Numbered from the stretch's first letter, positions 55,889 through 64,000 are shown. The stretch is DNA of 64,000 nucleotides from Terrabacter sp. Root85 (GCF_001429185.1 NZ_LMIW01000012.1:62606-126605), one strand, 5' to 3'. Numbers and translations: made by a program. The notes: generated by a model from the sequence alone, not told the origin.

Positions 55889-57033
55889 GCACCACGACGT
55901 CGACCCCCGCGGCACGCAAGCCGACCTCACCGGGCTTCCGGGAGCGGGTCACCAACCTGCCGAAGGCCGTCAAGATCCTCCTCTGGGTGCTCTTCGCGAT
56001 CTTCCTGTTCCTCCTCCCGCTGCTCAACATCCCGTTCATCACGACGGAGGGCTCCGACTTCGGTGGTGTGCTCTTCACCGTCGCGACGTACGTCCTCGTC
56101 GCCCTCGGCCTCAACATCGTCGTCGGCTACGCCGGACTCCTCGACCTCGGCTACGTCGGCTTCTATGCGATCGGCGCCTACACGATCGGCGTCCTGACCT
56201 CGGAGCACGCCCACATGTCGTGGGTCGTCGTCGTGCCCATCGCGATCGTCATCGCCATGATCTCGGGCATCATCCTCGGTGCCCCGACCCTGCGCGTGCG
56301 TGGCGACTACCTCGCCATCGTGACGCTCGGCTTCGGTGAGATCGTCCGCCTCACCCTGGTCAACTCCCAGTGGCTCGGCGGGGCACAGGGCATCTCCGAC
56401 ATCCCCAAGCCGCCCGGCTTCGAGCTGTTCGAGGTCCCGAGCATCGACTGGAGCAGCGGAGCCCCGGTCGTCGACCTCGACACGACCTCGACCTTCCTCA
56501 AGTTCGGGATCAACGACTTCGTGCCCTACTACTGGCTCGCCCTCGGTGTCATCTCGCTCGTCCTGCTCTTCGACATCCTCGTCAAGAGCAGCCGGGTGGG
56601 TCGAGCCTGGGAGGCCACGCGTGAGGACGAGGACGCCGCCGAGCTGATGGGCGTGCCGACCTTCCGGTTCAAGCTGCTCGCCTTCGCGCTCGGCGCCGCC
56701 ATCGGTGGCCTCTCGGGTGCGCTCTTCGCGACCAAGGCGGGCTTCATCTCGCCCGACAGCTTCCAGCTGTTGCTCTCGATCCTGTTCCTGGCGGCGGTCG
56801 TCGTCGGTGGCGCCGGCAACCGCTGGGGTGTCATCGTCGGTGCGATCGTGGTGAGCTACTTCCCGGAGCGCTTCCGTGAGTTCGCGGACTTCCGCGTGCT
56901 CGTCTTCGGTCTCGCGCTCATGCTGCTCGCGATCTTCCGCCCGCAGGGTCTGCTGCCCCCGCGGCGCACGGTCCGTGCCAAGCGGGCGGACGACAGACAG
57001 GCCGTCCTCGAGGAAGGAGAAGCCAGTGTCTGA
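55885..57033 (+). CDS. livM: Branched-chain amino acid ABC transporter permease LivM
   Basis: A 382-residue permease with TYVLVALGLNIVVGYAGLLDLGYVGFYAIGAYT, the LivM hallmark, and ATREDEDAAELMGVPTFRFKLLAFALGAAIGGLSGALFATK as the EAA-like loop. A basic N-terminal tail of about 25 residues precedes the first helix. It is coupled to livH (ATGA) and overlaps livG by 8 bp. Confidence 0.93.
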
Positions 57034-58030
57034 TCCCACTCAGCCCACCACAGGCGACGACCCGACCGCACCCGCGGGCACCCCCGGCCCCGCCGGCCCG
57101 GCCGGCCCCGCCGGCACGAGTGCCGGCACGAGCTCTGGTCGAGCCGAACCGACGGGCGGGCGCACGCTCGCCGACCCGGCCGACGAGGTCACGGAGATCA
57201 ACCCCGACGTCGACATCGCCCCCGAGGACATCGGCGTCCCCGTCGTGTCCGAGGGTGAGCGACTGCTCGAGGTCGACGAGGTCACCCTCCGCTTCGGCGG
57301 CGTCGTGGCCCTCAACGAGGTGAGCTTCCACATCAACAAGGGCGAGATCCTCGGTCTCATCGGTCCCAACGGTGCCGGCAAGACGACGTGCTTCAACGTC
57401 ATGACCGGCGTCTACCAGCCCACCTCGGGTGGGGTCCGCTACCTCGGCAAGCCGCTGGGCAAGCGCAAGAAGTACCAGATCACCAAGCTGGGCATCGCGC
57501 GCACGTTCCAGAACATCCGTCTCTTCGCCAACATGACGGCGCTCGAGAACGTCCTCGTCGGGGTCGACGCGCACCACTCGACCGGTGTCGTCTCGGCGAT
57601 GTTCCGGCTGCCGAAGCACCGCAGGGAGGAGGGGCAGGGCTACGCCCGCGCCCTCGAGCTGCTGACGTTCATGGGGCTCGACGGCAAGGCCGACGAGCTG
57701 GCCCGCAACCTCCCGTACGGCGACCAGCGTCGCCTCGAGATCGCGCGTGCCCTGGCCACGAGCCCGCAGCTGCTGTGCCTCGACGAGCCGGCGGCCGGCT
57801 TCAACCCGGCCGAGAAGGCCAAGCTCATGGAGCTGATCCGCACGATCCGCGACCAGGGCTACACGGTCCTGCTCATCGAGCACGACATGAAGCTCGTCAT
57901 GGGCGTGACCGACCGGATCGTCGTGCTCGAGTTCGGCCGCAAGATCGCCGAGGGCTCGCCCGCGGAGATCCGCGACAACCCGGCGGTCATCGCCGCCTAC
58001 CTGGGAGTTGATGAGGAAGATGCTTCTTGA
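57026..58030 (+). CDS. livG: Branched-chain amino acid ABC transporter ATPase LivG with N-terminal extension
   Basis: A 334-residue ATPase. The ABC domain begins only near residue 84 (RLLEVDEVTLRFGGVVALNEVSF); Walker A is GPNGAGKTT near 113, followed by FQNIRLFANMTALENVLVG, the signature-like LPYGDQRRLEIARAL and Walker B LLCLDEPAAGFNP. The first 80 or so residues are disordered, rich in Pro, Gly, Ala, Asp and Glu, with a GPAGPAGPAG run; normal LivG proteins lack this. AAGGAGA just upstream of the GTG at 57026 argues that the extension is really translated. A shorter internal start cannot be excluded. Confidence 0.88.
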   Translation: MSDPTQPTTGDDPTAPAGTPGPAGPAGPAGTSAGTSSGRAEPTGGRTLADPADEVTEINPDVDIAPEDIGVPVVSEGERLLEVDEVTLRFGGVVALNEVSFHINKGEILGLIGPNGAGKTTCFNVMTGVYQPTSGGVRYLGKPLGKRKKYQITKLGIARTFQNIRLFANMTALENVLVGVDAHHSTGVVSAMFRLPKHRREEGQGYARALELLTFMGLDGKADELARNLPYGDQRRLEIARALATSPQLLCLDEPAAGFNPAEKAKLMELIRTIRDQGYTVLLIEHDMKLVMGVTDRIVVLEFGRKIAEGSPAEIRDNPAVIAAYLGVDEEDAS

Positions 58031-58739
58031 GGTCAACGGCCTGTGCGTCAACTACGGACGCATCGAGGCCATCCGCGACATCAGCTTCACGGTCGAGGAG
58101 GGTGAGATCGTCACCCTCATCGGGGCCAACGGCGCCGGCAAGACGACGACGATGAAGACGGTCTCCGGGCTGCGCCCGGTGCGCGCCGGCTCGGTCGTCT
58201 TCGACGGCAAGGACATCACGCACATGCCGTCGCACGAGCGGCCGGTCCTCGGCATCTCGCAGTCGCCCGAGGGCCGTGGGTGCTTCGTCGGCATGACCGT
58301 CATGGAGAACCTCGAGATGGGCACCTACGCCCGTCCGGACCGCAAGAGCAAGGCCGTCAAGGACGACCTCGAGCGCGTCTTCGAGCTCTTCCCGCGTCTC
58401 AAGGAGCGCAGCAACCAGGCTGCCGGCTCGATGTCGGGCGGCGAGCAGCAGATGCTGGCCATGGGCCGGGCGCTCATGGCCAAGCCGAAGCTGCTGCTCC
58501 TCGACGAGCCGTCGATGGGGCTCGCGCCGAAGCTGATCAAGCAGATCTTTGACATCGTGACGGAGATCAACAGCCAGGGCACCACGGTGCTGCTCGTCGA
58601 GCAGAACGCCGCGCAGGCGCTCAAGCGGTCGCACCGCGCCTACATCCTCGAGACGGGCGAGATCGTCCGTGAGGGTACGGGCAAGGACCTCGCGGACGAC
58701 CCGGCCGTCAAGGCTGCCTACCTCGGCGGCGACGTCTAG
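58020..58739 (+). CDS. livF: Branched-chain amino acid ABC transporter ATPase LivF
   Basis: A 239-residue ATPase: MLLEVNGLCVNYGRIEAIRDISFTV, Walker A GANGAGKTT, the LivF feature SQSPEGRGCFVGMTVMENLEMG, signature MSGGEQQMLAMGRAL and Walker B LLLLDEPSMGLAPKLI. It overlaps the end of livG. The start is uncertain: ATG 58020 gives the normal family length, while ATG 58011 is nearer to GGGAG at 58003-58007. Confidence 0.92.
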   Translation: MLLEVNGLCVNYGRIEAIRDISFTVEEGEIVTLIGANGAGKTTTMKTVSGLRPVRAGSVVFDGKDITHMPSHERPVLGISQSPEGRGCFVGMTVMENLEMGTYARPDRKSKAVKDDLERVFELFPRLKERSNQAAGSMSGGEQQMLAMGRALMAKPKLLLLDEPSMGLAPKLIKQIFDIVTEINSQGTTVLLVEQNAAQALKRSHRAYILETGEIVREGTGKDLADDPAVKAAYLGGDV

Positions 58740-58806
58740 GGGAGCCTCCCGGCGACGGTCGGCACGGCGTTCCGCGGAGGGAGCGCCGGCCACGGAATCC
58801 GAAGGC

Positions 58807-58836
58807 GGGGCGTCACGACCACGGTCGTGGCGCCCC
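58807..58836 (+). terminator. Hairpin terminator of the liv operon
   Basis: A 14-bp stem with one G-U pair (GGGGCGTCACGACC with GGTCGTGGCGCCCC) and a 2-nt loop lies 68 bp after livF. Confidence 0.65.
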
Positions 58837-58889
58837 GTCCGCTTGCTGTGGACCTTCGTGTTGCTCTTCCGCCGCGACCTCGTTGGTCG

Positions 58890-58895
58890 TAGTGT
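58890..58895 (+). promoter_or_regulatory. Probable -10 element (TAGTGT) for the GNAT gene
   Basis: TAGTGT stands 33 nt before the ATG at 58929, leaving space for the AGGAACGGGAGGG ribosome-binding region. Confidence 0.4.
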
Positions 58896-58928
58896 CTGCC
58901 GGGTGACCTCGGGGCAGGAACGGGAGGG

Positions 58929-59513
58929 ATGATGGGTCGAGCACTGGTCTCGGTGCAGCGGGTCGACGAGGGCCTGCACTCGCAGTTCATCGAGCTGTGG
59001 ATCACGCACCGGATCGAGGGTGGCACCACCCCGGAAGCGGCCCAGCGGCTGGCGCTCGACGGAACCCTGCGAAATGCCTTGCAGCGCAATGACATCTGCA
59101 CGTTCATCGCGTCCGTCGACGGACGCCCCGCCGGCTACGTCGTCCTCGCCGACTCGACGCGGAGCCTCCTCGTCGACTCTCCGTGCGTCTCGATCGACAT
59201 GCTCTTCGTCCACCCCGACTTCCGCCGTCAGGGCGTCGGACGGTCGCTGCTCACGGCCGCGGGCCGCTACGCCGACCGCCAGGGCTGCGAGCACCTGGCC
59301 AGCTCGGTGCCTGCGGGGGACCGCGAGGCCAACCGCTTCTTCGCCCGGCTCGGGTTCGCGCCCGAGACCGTGCGACGCGTCGCGACGTCCGCGACGATGC
59401 AGCGCAAGCTGGCCGGGGAGCCGCGGCCCCAGCGGGTCTCGCTCGACCTGCTCCAGCGCCGTCGTGACCTGCGCGCGCGGGCGCCGCGGCACGACCCGAA
59501 GATCGCCGGCTGA
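58929..59513 (+). CDS. GNAT family N-acetyltransferase
   Basis: A 194-residue single-domain acetyltransferase: AGYVVLADSTRSLLVDSPCVSIDMLFVHPDFRRQGVGRSLLTAAGRYADRQGCEHLASSV, where RRQGVG binds the acetyl-CoA pyrophosphate, and NRFFARLGFAPE. A basic C-terminal tail of about 40 residues (SLDLLQRRRDLRARAPRHDPK) is unusual and may bind nucleic acid (inference). Two adjacent ATG codons (58929, 58932) can serve. The substrate is unknown. Confidence 0.85.
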   Translation: MMGRALVSVQRVDEGLHSQFIELWITHRIEGGTTPEAAQRLALDGTLRNALQRNDICTFIASVDGRPAGYVVLADSTRSLLVDSPCVSIDMLFVHPDFRRQGVGRSLLTAAGRYADRQGCEHLASSVPAGDREANRFFARLGFAPETVRRVATSATMQRKLAGEPRPQRVSLDLLQRRRDLRARAPRHDPKIAG

Positions 59514-59542
59514 GCCCTTCCCCCGGGCGGGCGCGCCGGGCC

Positions 59543-59980
59543 TCAGGCCCCCGGCGCCGCGTCGCGCAGCAGGCAGGTGATGCGTGACGTGCAGACGCGC
59601 TTGCCCTTGTCGTCGGTGACGACGACGTCGTAGCTGACGAGGGTGCGGCCGGCGCTCAGCAGCGTCGCCGTCCCCGTCACGATGCCCGAGCGCGCGGCCC
59701 GGTGGTGCGTCGCGTTGATGTCGAGCCCGACGGCCACGCGGCCCGGGCCGGCGTGGATCTGTGCGCCGATGGAACCGAGGGTCTCGGCGAGCACGACGCT
59801 GGCGCCCCCGTGGAGCAGCCCGTACGGCTGGGTGTTGCCGGCGACGGGCATCGTCGCGACGAGGCGCTCGGGGGAGACCTCGGTCATCTCGATGTTCATC
59901 CGCTCGATGAGGGTCCCCTCGGCCATCGACCGCATGTCGTCGAGGGTCTGGCCGGGCGCCTGCGTCGAAGAGTCAGTCAT
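59543..59980 (-). CDS. Hotdog-fold thioesterase (PaaI-like)
   Basis: A 145-residue acyl-CoA thioesterase with the family core QPYGLLHGGASVVLAETLGSIGAQIH and GLDINATHHRAARSGIVTGTATLLSAGRTLVSYDVVVTD. Members cleave acyl-CoA esters such as hydroxyphenylacetyl-CoA or DHNA-CoA; the substrate here is open. The ATG at 59980 has no Shine-Dalgarno site but a TACGAT hexamer 6 nt upstream, so it is probably leaderless. It is divergent from polA. Confidence 0.85.
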   Translation of the reverse strand: MTDSSTQAPGQTLDDMRSMAEGTLIERMNIEMTEVSPERLVATMPVAGNTQPYGLLHGGASVVLAETLGSIGAQIHAGPGRVAVGLDINATHHRAARSGIVTGTATLLSAGRTLVSYDVVVTDDKGKRVCTSRITCLLRDAAPGA

Positions 59981-59986
59981 GCCGGG

Positions 59987-59992
59987 ATCGTA
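59987..59992 (-). promoter_or_regulatory. -10 element (TACGAT) for the thioesterase, leaderless
   Basis: On the minus strand TACGAT ends 6 nt before the ATG at 59980. It overlaps a copy of CGGCATAC. Confidence 0.5.
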
Positions 59993-60045
59993 TGCCGCCC
60001 TCCCGCGCACCCGGTGCCCCGGCTCACCCCGTCGGTGGCCGCCAC

Positions 60046-60051
60046 TAGGGT
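60046..60051 (+). promoter_or_regulatory. -10 element (TAGGGT) for polA, leaderless
   Basis: TAGGGT ends 6 nt before the GTG at 60058. Confidence 0.6.
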
Positions 60052-60057
60052 TGCCGT

Positions 60058-62733
60058 GTGAGCCGACTTCTCCTCCTCGACGGACACTCGCTGGCCTACC
60101 GCGCGTTCTTCGCGCTCCCCGCCGAGAACTTCTCGACGAGCACGGGGCAGCACACGAACGCCGTCTACGGCTTCACCTCGATGCTCATCAACATGCTGCG
60201 CGACGAGGAGCCGACGCACGTCGTCGTGGCCTTCGACAAGGCCCGCCAGTCGTTCCGCACCGACGAGTACGCCGAGTACAAGGCGGGCCGTGCGCGCACG
60301 CCCGACGAGTTCCAGGGCCAGATCCCGCTCGTGAAGGAGATCCTCGACGCGCTCCGCATCCGCTACGTCGAGCTCGACGGCTACGAGGCCGACGACATCA
60401 TCGCGACGTTCGCGACGCAGGCCGAGGCCCAGGACATCGACGTCCTCATCTGCTCGGGCGACCGCGACACCTTCCAGCTCGTCTCCGACAAGGTGACGAT
60501 CCTCTACCCGATCCGCGGCGTGTCCGAGGTGTCGCGGATGGGCCCGACCCAGGTCGAGGAGAAGTACGGCGTCCCCCCGACCCGCTACAGCGACCTCGCC
60601 GCCATGGTCGGCGAGACCTCCGACAACCTCCCGGGCGTGCCCGGTGTCGGCCCCAAGACCGCGGCCAAGTGGATCACCCAGTACGGCGACCTCGACGGCA
60701 TCGTCGCGAGCATCGACAAGATCCCGGGCAAGGCGGGGCAGTCGCTGCGCGACCACCTCGACCAGGTCCTGCGCAACCGCCGGCTCAACCAGCTCGTCAA
60801 GGACAGCCCCGTCGGGGTCGAGGTCGAGGACCTCCAGCGCTCCCAGTGGAGCCGCGAGGAGGTGCACACGGTCTTCGACGGGCTCGAGTTCCGCGTGCTG
60901 CGCGACCGCCTCTTCGCCACCGTCGAGGCCGCGGCCCCCGAGGCCGAGGAGGGTTTCGAGGTCGACGGTGAGGTCGTCGCGCCCGAGGCCGTGCCGGCCT
61001 GGGTGGCCGCGCACCTCGCGTCCGACCAGCGCGCGGGGCTCTCCGTGGCCGGCACGTGGGCCCGGGGGACCGGAGACGCGAGCGGCGTCGCGGTGGCCGC
61101 GCCCGACGGCAGCGCCGCATGGATCGACCTGCAGACCCTGACCCCTGAGGGCGAGGCCGCCCTCGGCGACTGGCTCGAGGACGCGGCCCGACCCAAGGCC
61201 ATGCACGACGCCAAGGGGCCGATCGAGGCGCTCGGCGCCCGCGGCTGGACGCTCGGCGGGCTGACGAGCGACACCCAGCTCGCGGCATACCTCGTCAAGC
61301 CCGACCAGCGCACCTACCACCTCGACGACCTCGTGCTGCGCAACCTGCATCGTGAGCTGAGCGGTGCCGCGCCGACCGACGGCCAGGGCATGCTCGACTT
61401 CGGCGGCGACGCCGACGAGGTGGCCGCCCAGAAGGAGATGGTGCGCGCGACCGCCGTGCGCGACCTCGCCGAGGTCCTCGACGAGCAGGTTGCCGCCACC
61501 GGGGGCGAGCAGCTGCTCGCCGAGGTGGAGATCCCGCTCGTCGGGGTGCTCGCCGGCATGGAGCGCACCGGCATCGCCGTCGACGTGGCCGGGCTCGAGT
61601 CCCTCGAGGGCGACTTCGCCGCCAAGGTCACCCAGGCGCAGGAGGACGCGTGGGACGCCATCGAGCGCCGTGACGTCAACCTCGGGTCGCCGAAGCAGCT
61701 GCAGGAGGTCCTCTTCGGCCAGCTCAACCTGCCCAAGACGAAGAAGACGAAGACCGGATGGACGACCGACGCCGACGCGCTGTCCGACCTCTACGCCAAG
61801 ACCGAGCACCCGTTCCTCGAGGCGCTGCTGCGCCACCGAGACGCCGCTCGCCTGCGGGTCACGGTCGAGGGCCTGCAGAAGTCGGTGGCCGACGACGGGC
61901 GCATCCACACGACCTACCTGCAGACCATCGCCGCCACGGGCCGGCTCAGCTCGACCGAGCCCAACCTCCAGAACGTCCCGATCCGCACCGAGGAGGGGCG
62001 GCGCATCCGCGAGCTCTTCGTCGTCGGTGAGGGCTACGAGGCGCTCATGTCGGCCGACTACTCCCAGATCGAGATGCGCGTCATGGCTCACCTCTCCGGC
62101 GACGAGGGCCTCATCGAGGCCTTCCGCACCGGCGAGGACCTCCACAACTTCGTCGGCTCCAAGGTGTTCGGGGTCGAGCCCGACGACGTCACGTCGGCCA
62201 TGCGCTCCAAGGTCAAGGCCATGTCCTACGGCCTCGCCTACGGCCTGTCGGCCTTCGGGCTGTCCAAGCAGCTGACCATCAGCACCGAGGAGGCCCGCGG
62301 CCTCATGGACGGCTACTTCGAGCGGTTCGGCGGCGTCAGCGACTACCTCAAGGAGGTCGTCGCCGAGGCGCGCGGGACCGGCTACACCGCGACGATGTTC
62401 GGCCGCCGGCGCTACCTGCCCGACCTGACGTCCGACAACCGCCAGCGCCGCGAGATGGCCGAGCGGATGGCCCTCAACGCCCCGATCCAGGGCTCGGCCG
62501 CCGACATCATGAAGGTCGCCATGATCGGGGTCGACCGTGCGCTCACCGACGCGGGCGCGACGTCGCGGGTGCTGCTCCAGGTGCACGACGAGCTCGTCCT
62601 CGAGATCGCCGCGGTCGAGCGTGACGACGTCGAGAAGCTCGTGCGTCACGAGATGGGGCACGCCGCCGAGCTCGACGTGCCGCTCGACGTCAACGTCGGC
62701 GTCGGTCACTCCTGGCACGACGCGGCCCACTGA
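60058..62733 (+). CDS. polA: DNA polymerase I
   Basis: An 891-residue polymerase for repair and Okazaki-fragment processing. The 5'-3' exonuclease domain (about 1-290) has LLLLDGHSLAYRAFFA, VVVAFDKARQSFRTDEYAEYK, YEADDIIAT and SGDRDTFQLV. The central 3'-5' exonuclease-like domain (about 310-480) keeps the fold but lacks the DxE metal ligands, so proofreading is probably lost, as in other actinobacteria. The polymerase domain has motif A SADYSQIEMRVMAHLSGD (near 667), motif B RSKVKAMSYGLAYGLSAFGLS and motif C QVHDELVLE (near 842). The GTG at 60058 fits the promoter. Confidence 0.97.
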   Translation: MSRLLLLDGHSLAYRAFFALPAENFSTSTGQHTNAVYGFTSMLINMLRDEEPTHVVVAFDKARQSFRTDEYAEYKAGRARTPDEFQGQIPLVKEILDALRIRYVELDGYEADDIIATFATQAEAQDIDVLICSGDRDTFQLVSDKVTILYPIRGVSEVSRMGPTQVEEKYGVPPTRYSDLAAMVGETSDNLPGVPGVGPKTAAKWITQYGDLDGIVASIDKIPGKAGQSLRDHLDQVLRNRRLNQLVKDSPVGVEVEDLQRSQWSREEVHTVFDGLEFRVLRDRLFATVEAAAPEAEEGFEVDGEVVAPEAVPAWVAAHLASDQRAGLSVAGTWARGTGDASGVAVAAPDGSAAWIDLQTLTPEGEAALGDWLEDAARPKAMHDAKGPIEALGARGWTLGGLTSDTQLAAYLVKPDQRTYHLDDLVLRNLHRELSGAAPTDGQGMLDFGGDADEVAAQKEMVRATAVRDLAEVLDEQVAATGGEQLLAEVEIPLVGVLAGMERTGIAVDVAGLESLEGDFAAKVTQAQEDAWDAIERRDVNLGSPKQLQEVLFGQLNLPKTKKTKTGWTTDADALSDLYAKTEHPFLEALLRHRDAARLRVTVEGLQKSVADDGRIHTTYLQTIAATGRLSSTEPNLQNVPIRTEEGRRIRELFVVGEGYEALMSADYSQIEMRVMAHLSGDEGLIEAFRTGEDLHNFVGSKVFGVEPDDVTSAMRSKVKAMSYGLAYGLSAFGLSKQLTISTEEARGLMDGYFERFGGVSDYLKEVVAEARGTGYTATMFGRRRYLPDLTSDNRQRREMAERMALNAPIQGSAADIMKVAMIGVDRALTDAGATSRVLLQVHDELVLEIAAVERDDVEKLVRHEMGHAAELDVPLDVNVGVGHSWHDAAH

Positions 62734-62825
62734 CCGCGCGGGCCCGAGCCGGCGTCGTCCGACGGGATTCGGGGACGTGTACCCACGTGGCGGTGTCCGT
62801 TAGGTCACGTTCTGGCAACGGGGAC

Positions 62826-62851
62826 GTGGTGTCCACCACTTGACACACCAC
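62826..62851 (+). promoter_or_regulatory. Inverted repeat and -35-like box upstream of the membrane-protein gene
   Basis: GTGGTGT (62826-62832) and ACACCAC (62845-62851) are 7-bp inverted arms that overlap a consensus TTGACA (62840-62845). The best -10, CATACT (62869-62874), is 23 nt further, which is too long for a standard promoter, so an activator or another -10 may be involved. Confidence 0.4.
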
Positions 62852-62886
62852 GGACCCCGCCGCGCCTGCATACTGCTCGGTAACTT

Positions 62887-62914
62887 GCACCCGTCATCGG
62901 AGACGGGTGCTTTT
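62887..62914 (+). terminator. Intrinsic terminator/attenuator in the leader of the membrane-protein gene
   Basis: GCACCCGTC (62887-62895) pairs perfectly with GACGGGTGC (62902-62910), loop ATCGGA, followed by TTTT. It lies 14 nt before the ATG at 62929 and just downstream of CATACT (62869-62874), so transcription may be attenuated here. U-tailed hairpins are rare in this window. Confidence 0.65.
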
Positions 62915-62928
62915 ACTGTGAGGTGGAC

Positions 62929-63543
62929 ATGGTCAGAAGCCTGGTCACAGGTCTGTGTCTCGCCGTTTTTGCGGCGGTCATCATCGGACTGAGCAACCTG
63001 CTCGGTCTCGACCTCGAGCACGTCGCCCTTCTCGGCGCAGCTCTCGGCGGTGTTCTCGGGCTCGTCCCGCACCGTCCAGCCTGGGGCAAGGTGGCGGGTT
63101 TCCTCGCCGGCTTCCTCCTGGCCTGGCTCGGCTTCGCGCTGCGTGCCGCCGTCCTCCCGGACTCGTCCGCGGGGCGCGCCGTCGCGGCCTTCGTCGTCGT
63201 GGCGCTCATCGCCGTCGTCGCCGCTGTGAGCGGTGGCCGTCTCCCGCTGTGGAGCGGGCTGCTCGGGGCTGCCTCGATCGTCGGCGCCTACGAGTCGGTC
63301 TACACCAACGCACCCTCGCAGTTCCTCACCGAGTCGCCCGCGGCTGCCACCACGGTGCTCCTCGCCGTGGGCCTCGGCTATCTCGCCACGAACCTGCTTG
63401 CAGCACAGTCGGAACCGCACGCGTCTGCGCGGCCGCGTCCGGCCGTCGATGCGAGGCGTACGGAGCGGAACCAGCGCGACCAGCGCGACGACTCCTCCAG
63501 CACCACAGACCTCGATGACCTTGTGACGGGAGCAGCACAGTGA
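62929..63543 (+). CDS. Membrane protein of unknown function
   Basis: A 204-residue protein with about five hydrophobic segments (LVTGLCLAVFAAVIIGLSNLLG, VALLGAALGGVLGLVP, VAGFLAGFLLAWLGFALRAAV, AVAAFVVVALIAVVAAVSGG, ATTVLLAVGLGYLATNLLA) and a hydrophilic Arg/Asp/Ser/Thr-rich tail of about 45 residues. I do not recognise a named family. The ATG at 62929 follows GAGGTGG; a GTG at 62923 is an alternative. The GTGA overlap with the next gene shows coupling to an exported protein, so the two may work together at the envelope (inference). Confidence 0.7.
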   Translation: MVRSLVTGLCLAVFAAVIIGLSNLLGLDLEHVALLGAALGGVLGLVPHRPAWGKVAGFLAGFLLAWLGFALRAAVLPDSSAGRAVAAFVVVALIAVVAAVSGGRLPLWSGLLGAASIVGAYESVYTNAPSQFLTESPAAATTVLLAVGLGYLATNLLAAQSEPHASARPRPAVDARRTERNQRDQRDDSSSTTDLDDLVTGAAQ

Positions 63544-64000
63544 GCAAGCGGACCCTCGCCACCATCGTCGCCGGCCTGGCGACCATGCCCACCCTGCTGC
63601 TGCTGGCAGCGTCGCCTGCGGCTGCCGCCGGGGACGGCTCGGTCCAGGTCTCCAACACCGAGACGGTGCAGGCCTACCTCGACGCGACGGGCAAGGTGGA
63701 CGTCGCCCGTGTCTACGAACAGGTGGCCATGAAGGGCCGCGGCACCGTCGACCTGCAGAACCCCATCGAGACCCAGGGCCTGCGCAACCTCGACGGCTTC
63801 AGCGGGTTCGACGTCAAGGACGGCGTCATGGTCGGCAGCTACGACGTCGACGGCGAGCAGCAGTTGCGCACCGTCAGCGACTTCACGAAGAAGCTGCCGC
63901 TCGAGGTCCAGGCCACGTACACCCTGGACGGCCAGCCCGTCGAGCCCGGTGACCTCCTCGGCCGCAGCGGCCGTCTCGAGGTGCGCTACACGGTCAAGAA
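63540..64000 (+). CDS. Exported protein of unknown function (truncated by window edge)
   Basis: The first 153 residues of a secreted or membrane-anchored protein. A signal peptide (SKRTLATIVAGLATMPTLLLLAASPAAAAGD, cleavage near residue 28) is followed by a domain with VYEQVAMKGRGTVDLQNPIETQGLRNLDGFSGF, DGEQQLRTVSDFTKKLPLEVQATYTLDGQPVEPGDLLGRSGRLEVRYTVK. The sequence is reminiscent of large actinobacterial exported proteins with C-terminal heptad repeats and membrane helices, but the rest is outside the window, so no function is given. The GTG at 63540 overlaps the preceding stop by 4 bp. Confidence 0.75.
   Translation, partial: MSKRTLATIVAGLATMPTLLLLAASPAAAAGDGSVQVSNTETVQAYLDATGKVDVARVYEQVAMKGRGTVDLQNPIETQGLRNLDGFSGFDVKDGVMVGSYDVDGEQQLRTVSDFTKKLPLEVQATYTLDGQPVEPGDLLGRSGRLEVRYTVK

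Overview
The window is chromosomal DNA of a high-GC actinobacterium. The GC-rich third codon positions, the frequent GTG starts, the actinobacterial integration host factor (mihF), a PriA without helicase motifs, the PdtaR/ANTAR regulator and the gene orders pyrD-pyrF-...-mihF-gmk-rpoZ-coaBC-metK-priA-def-fmt-rsmB-rpe-rib-hisEG, hisF-hisI-trpECBA-lgt-gltBD-pyk and pdtaR-livKHMGF-polA all fit Micrococcales, possibly near Intrasporangiaceae (the family is inference). There is no phage, transposase, integrase, CRISPR array or rRNA, and composition is even, so this is a vertically inherited core region.

Layout. 1-12.2 kb: pyrimidine (pyrD end, pyrF), two paralogous small lipoproteins, mihF, gmk, rpoZ, coaBC, metK, priA, a saccharopine-dehydrogenase-like protein, a DHFR-like protein and an ArsR/MFS pair. 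12.2-16.8 kb: def-fmt-rsmB, a methyltransferase and rpe. 16.8-24.0 kb: a YCII/DGPF protein on the minus strand, then an FMN riboswitch leading a riboflavin transporter and ribD-ribE-ribBA-ribH, continuing into hisE-hisG, a PH-domain membrane protein and a flavin reductase. 24.0-30.4 kb (minus strand): a truncated globin, a 1285-residue secreted protein with ten IPT/TIG repeats, lectin repeats and a CHAP domain, an MFS exporter and a small P-loop kinase. 30.4-37.4 kb: hisF, a DinB-like protein, a tandem GNAT protein, a heterodimeric ABC exporter pair and an alpha/beta hydrolase. 37.5-50.8 kb: hisI, trpE, two small membrane proteins, trpC-trpB-trpA, lgt, gltB and gltD. 50.9-64 kb: pyk, tRNA-Leu(CAA), pdtaR, a complete branched-chain amino acid ABC operon, a GNAT protein, a thioesterase, polA, a membrane protein and a truncated exported protein.

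The genes form translationally coupled runs (many ATGA, GTGA or TGATG junctions) that make nucleotides, flavins, histidine, tryptophan, glutamate and coenzyme A. trpD, trpF, trpG and hisA/H/B/C/D are not in the window; trpF is usually replaced in these bacteria by the dual-function HisA homologue.

The signals not explained by ordinary genes are: (1) the non-palindromic 8-mer CGGCATAC/GTATGCCG, found 24 times on both strands, including an inverted pair that forms a terminator-like hairpin, which resembles the behaviour of DNA uptake sequences; (2) a very regular leaderless-promoter layout, with a TANNNT-like hexamer 6-8 nt before the start codon of about 16 genes; (3) a U-tailed intrinsic terminator inside the short leader of the membrane-protein gene after polA. 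I did not find a clearly new multi-gene system.
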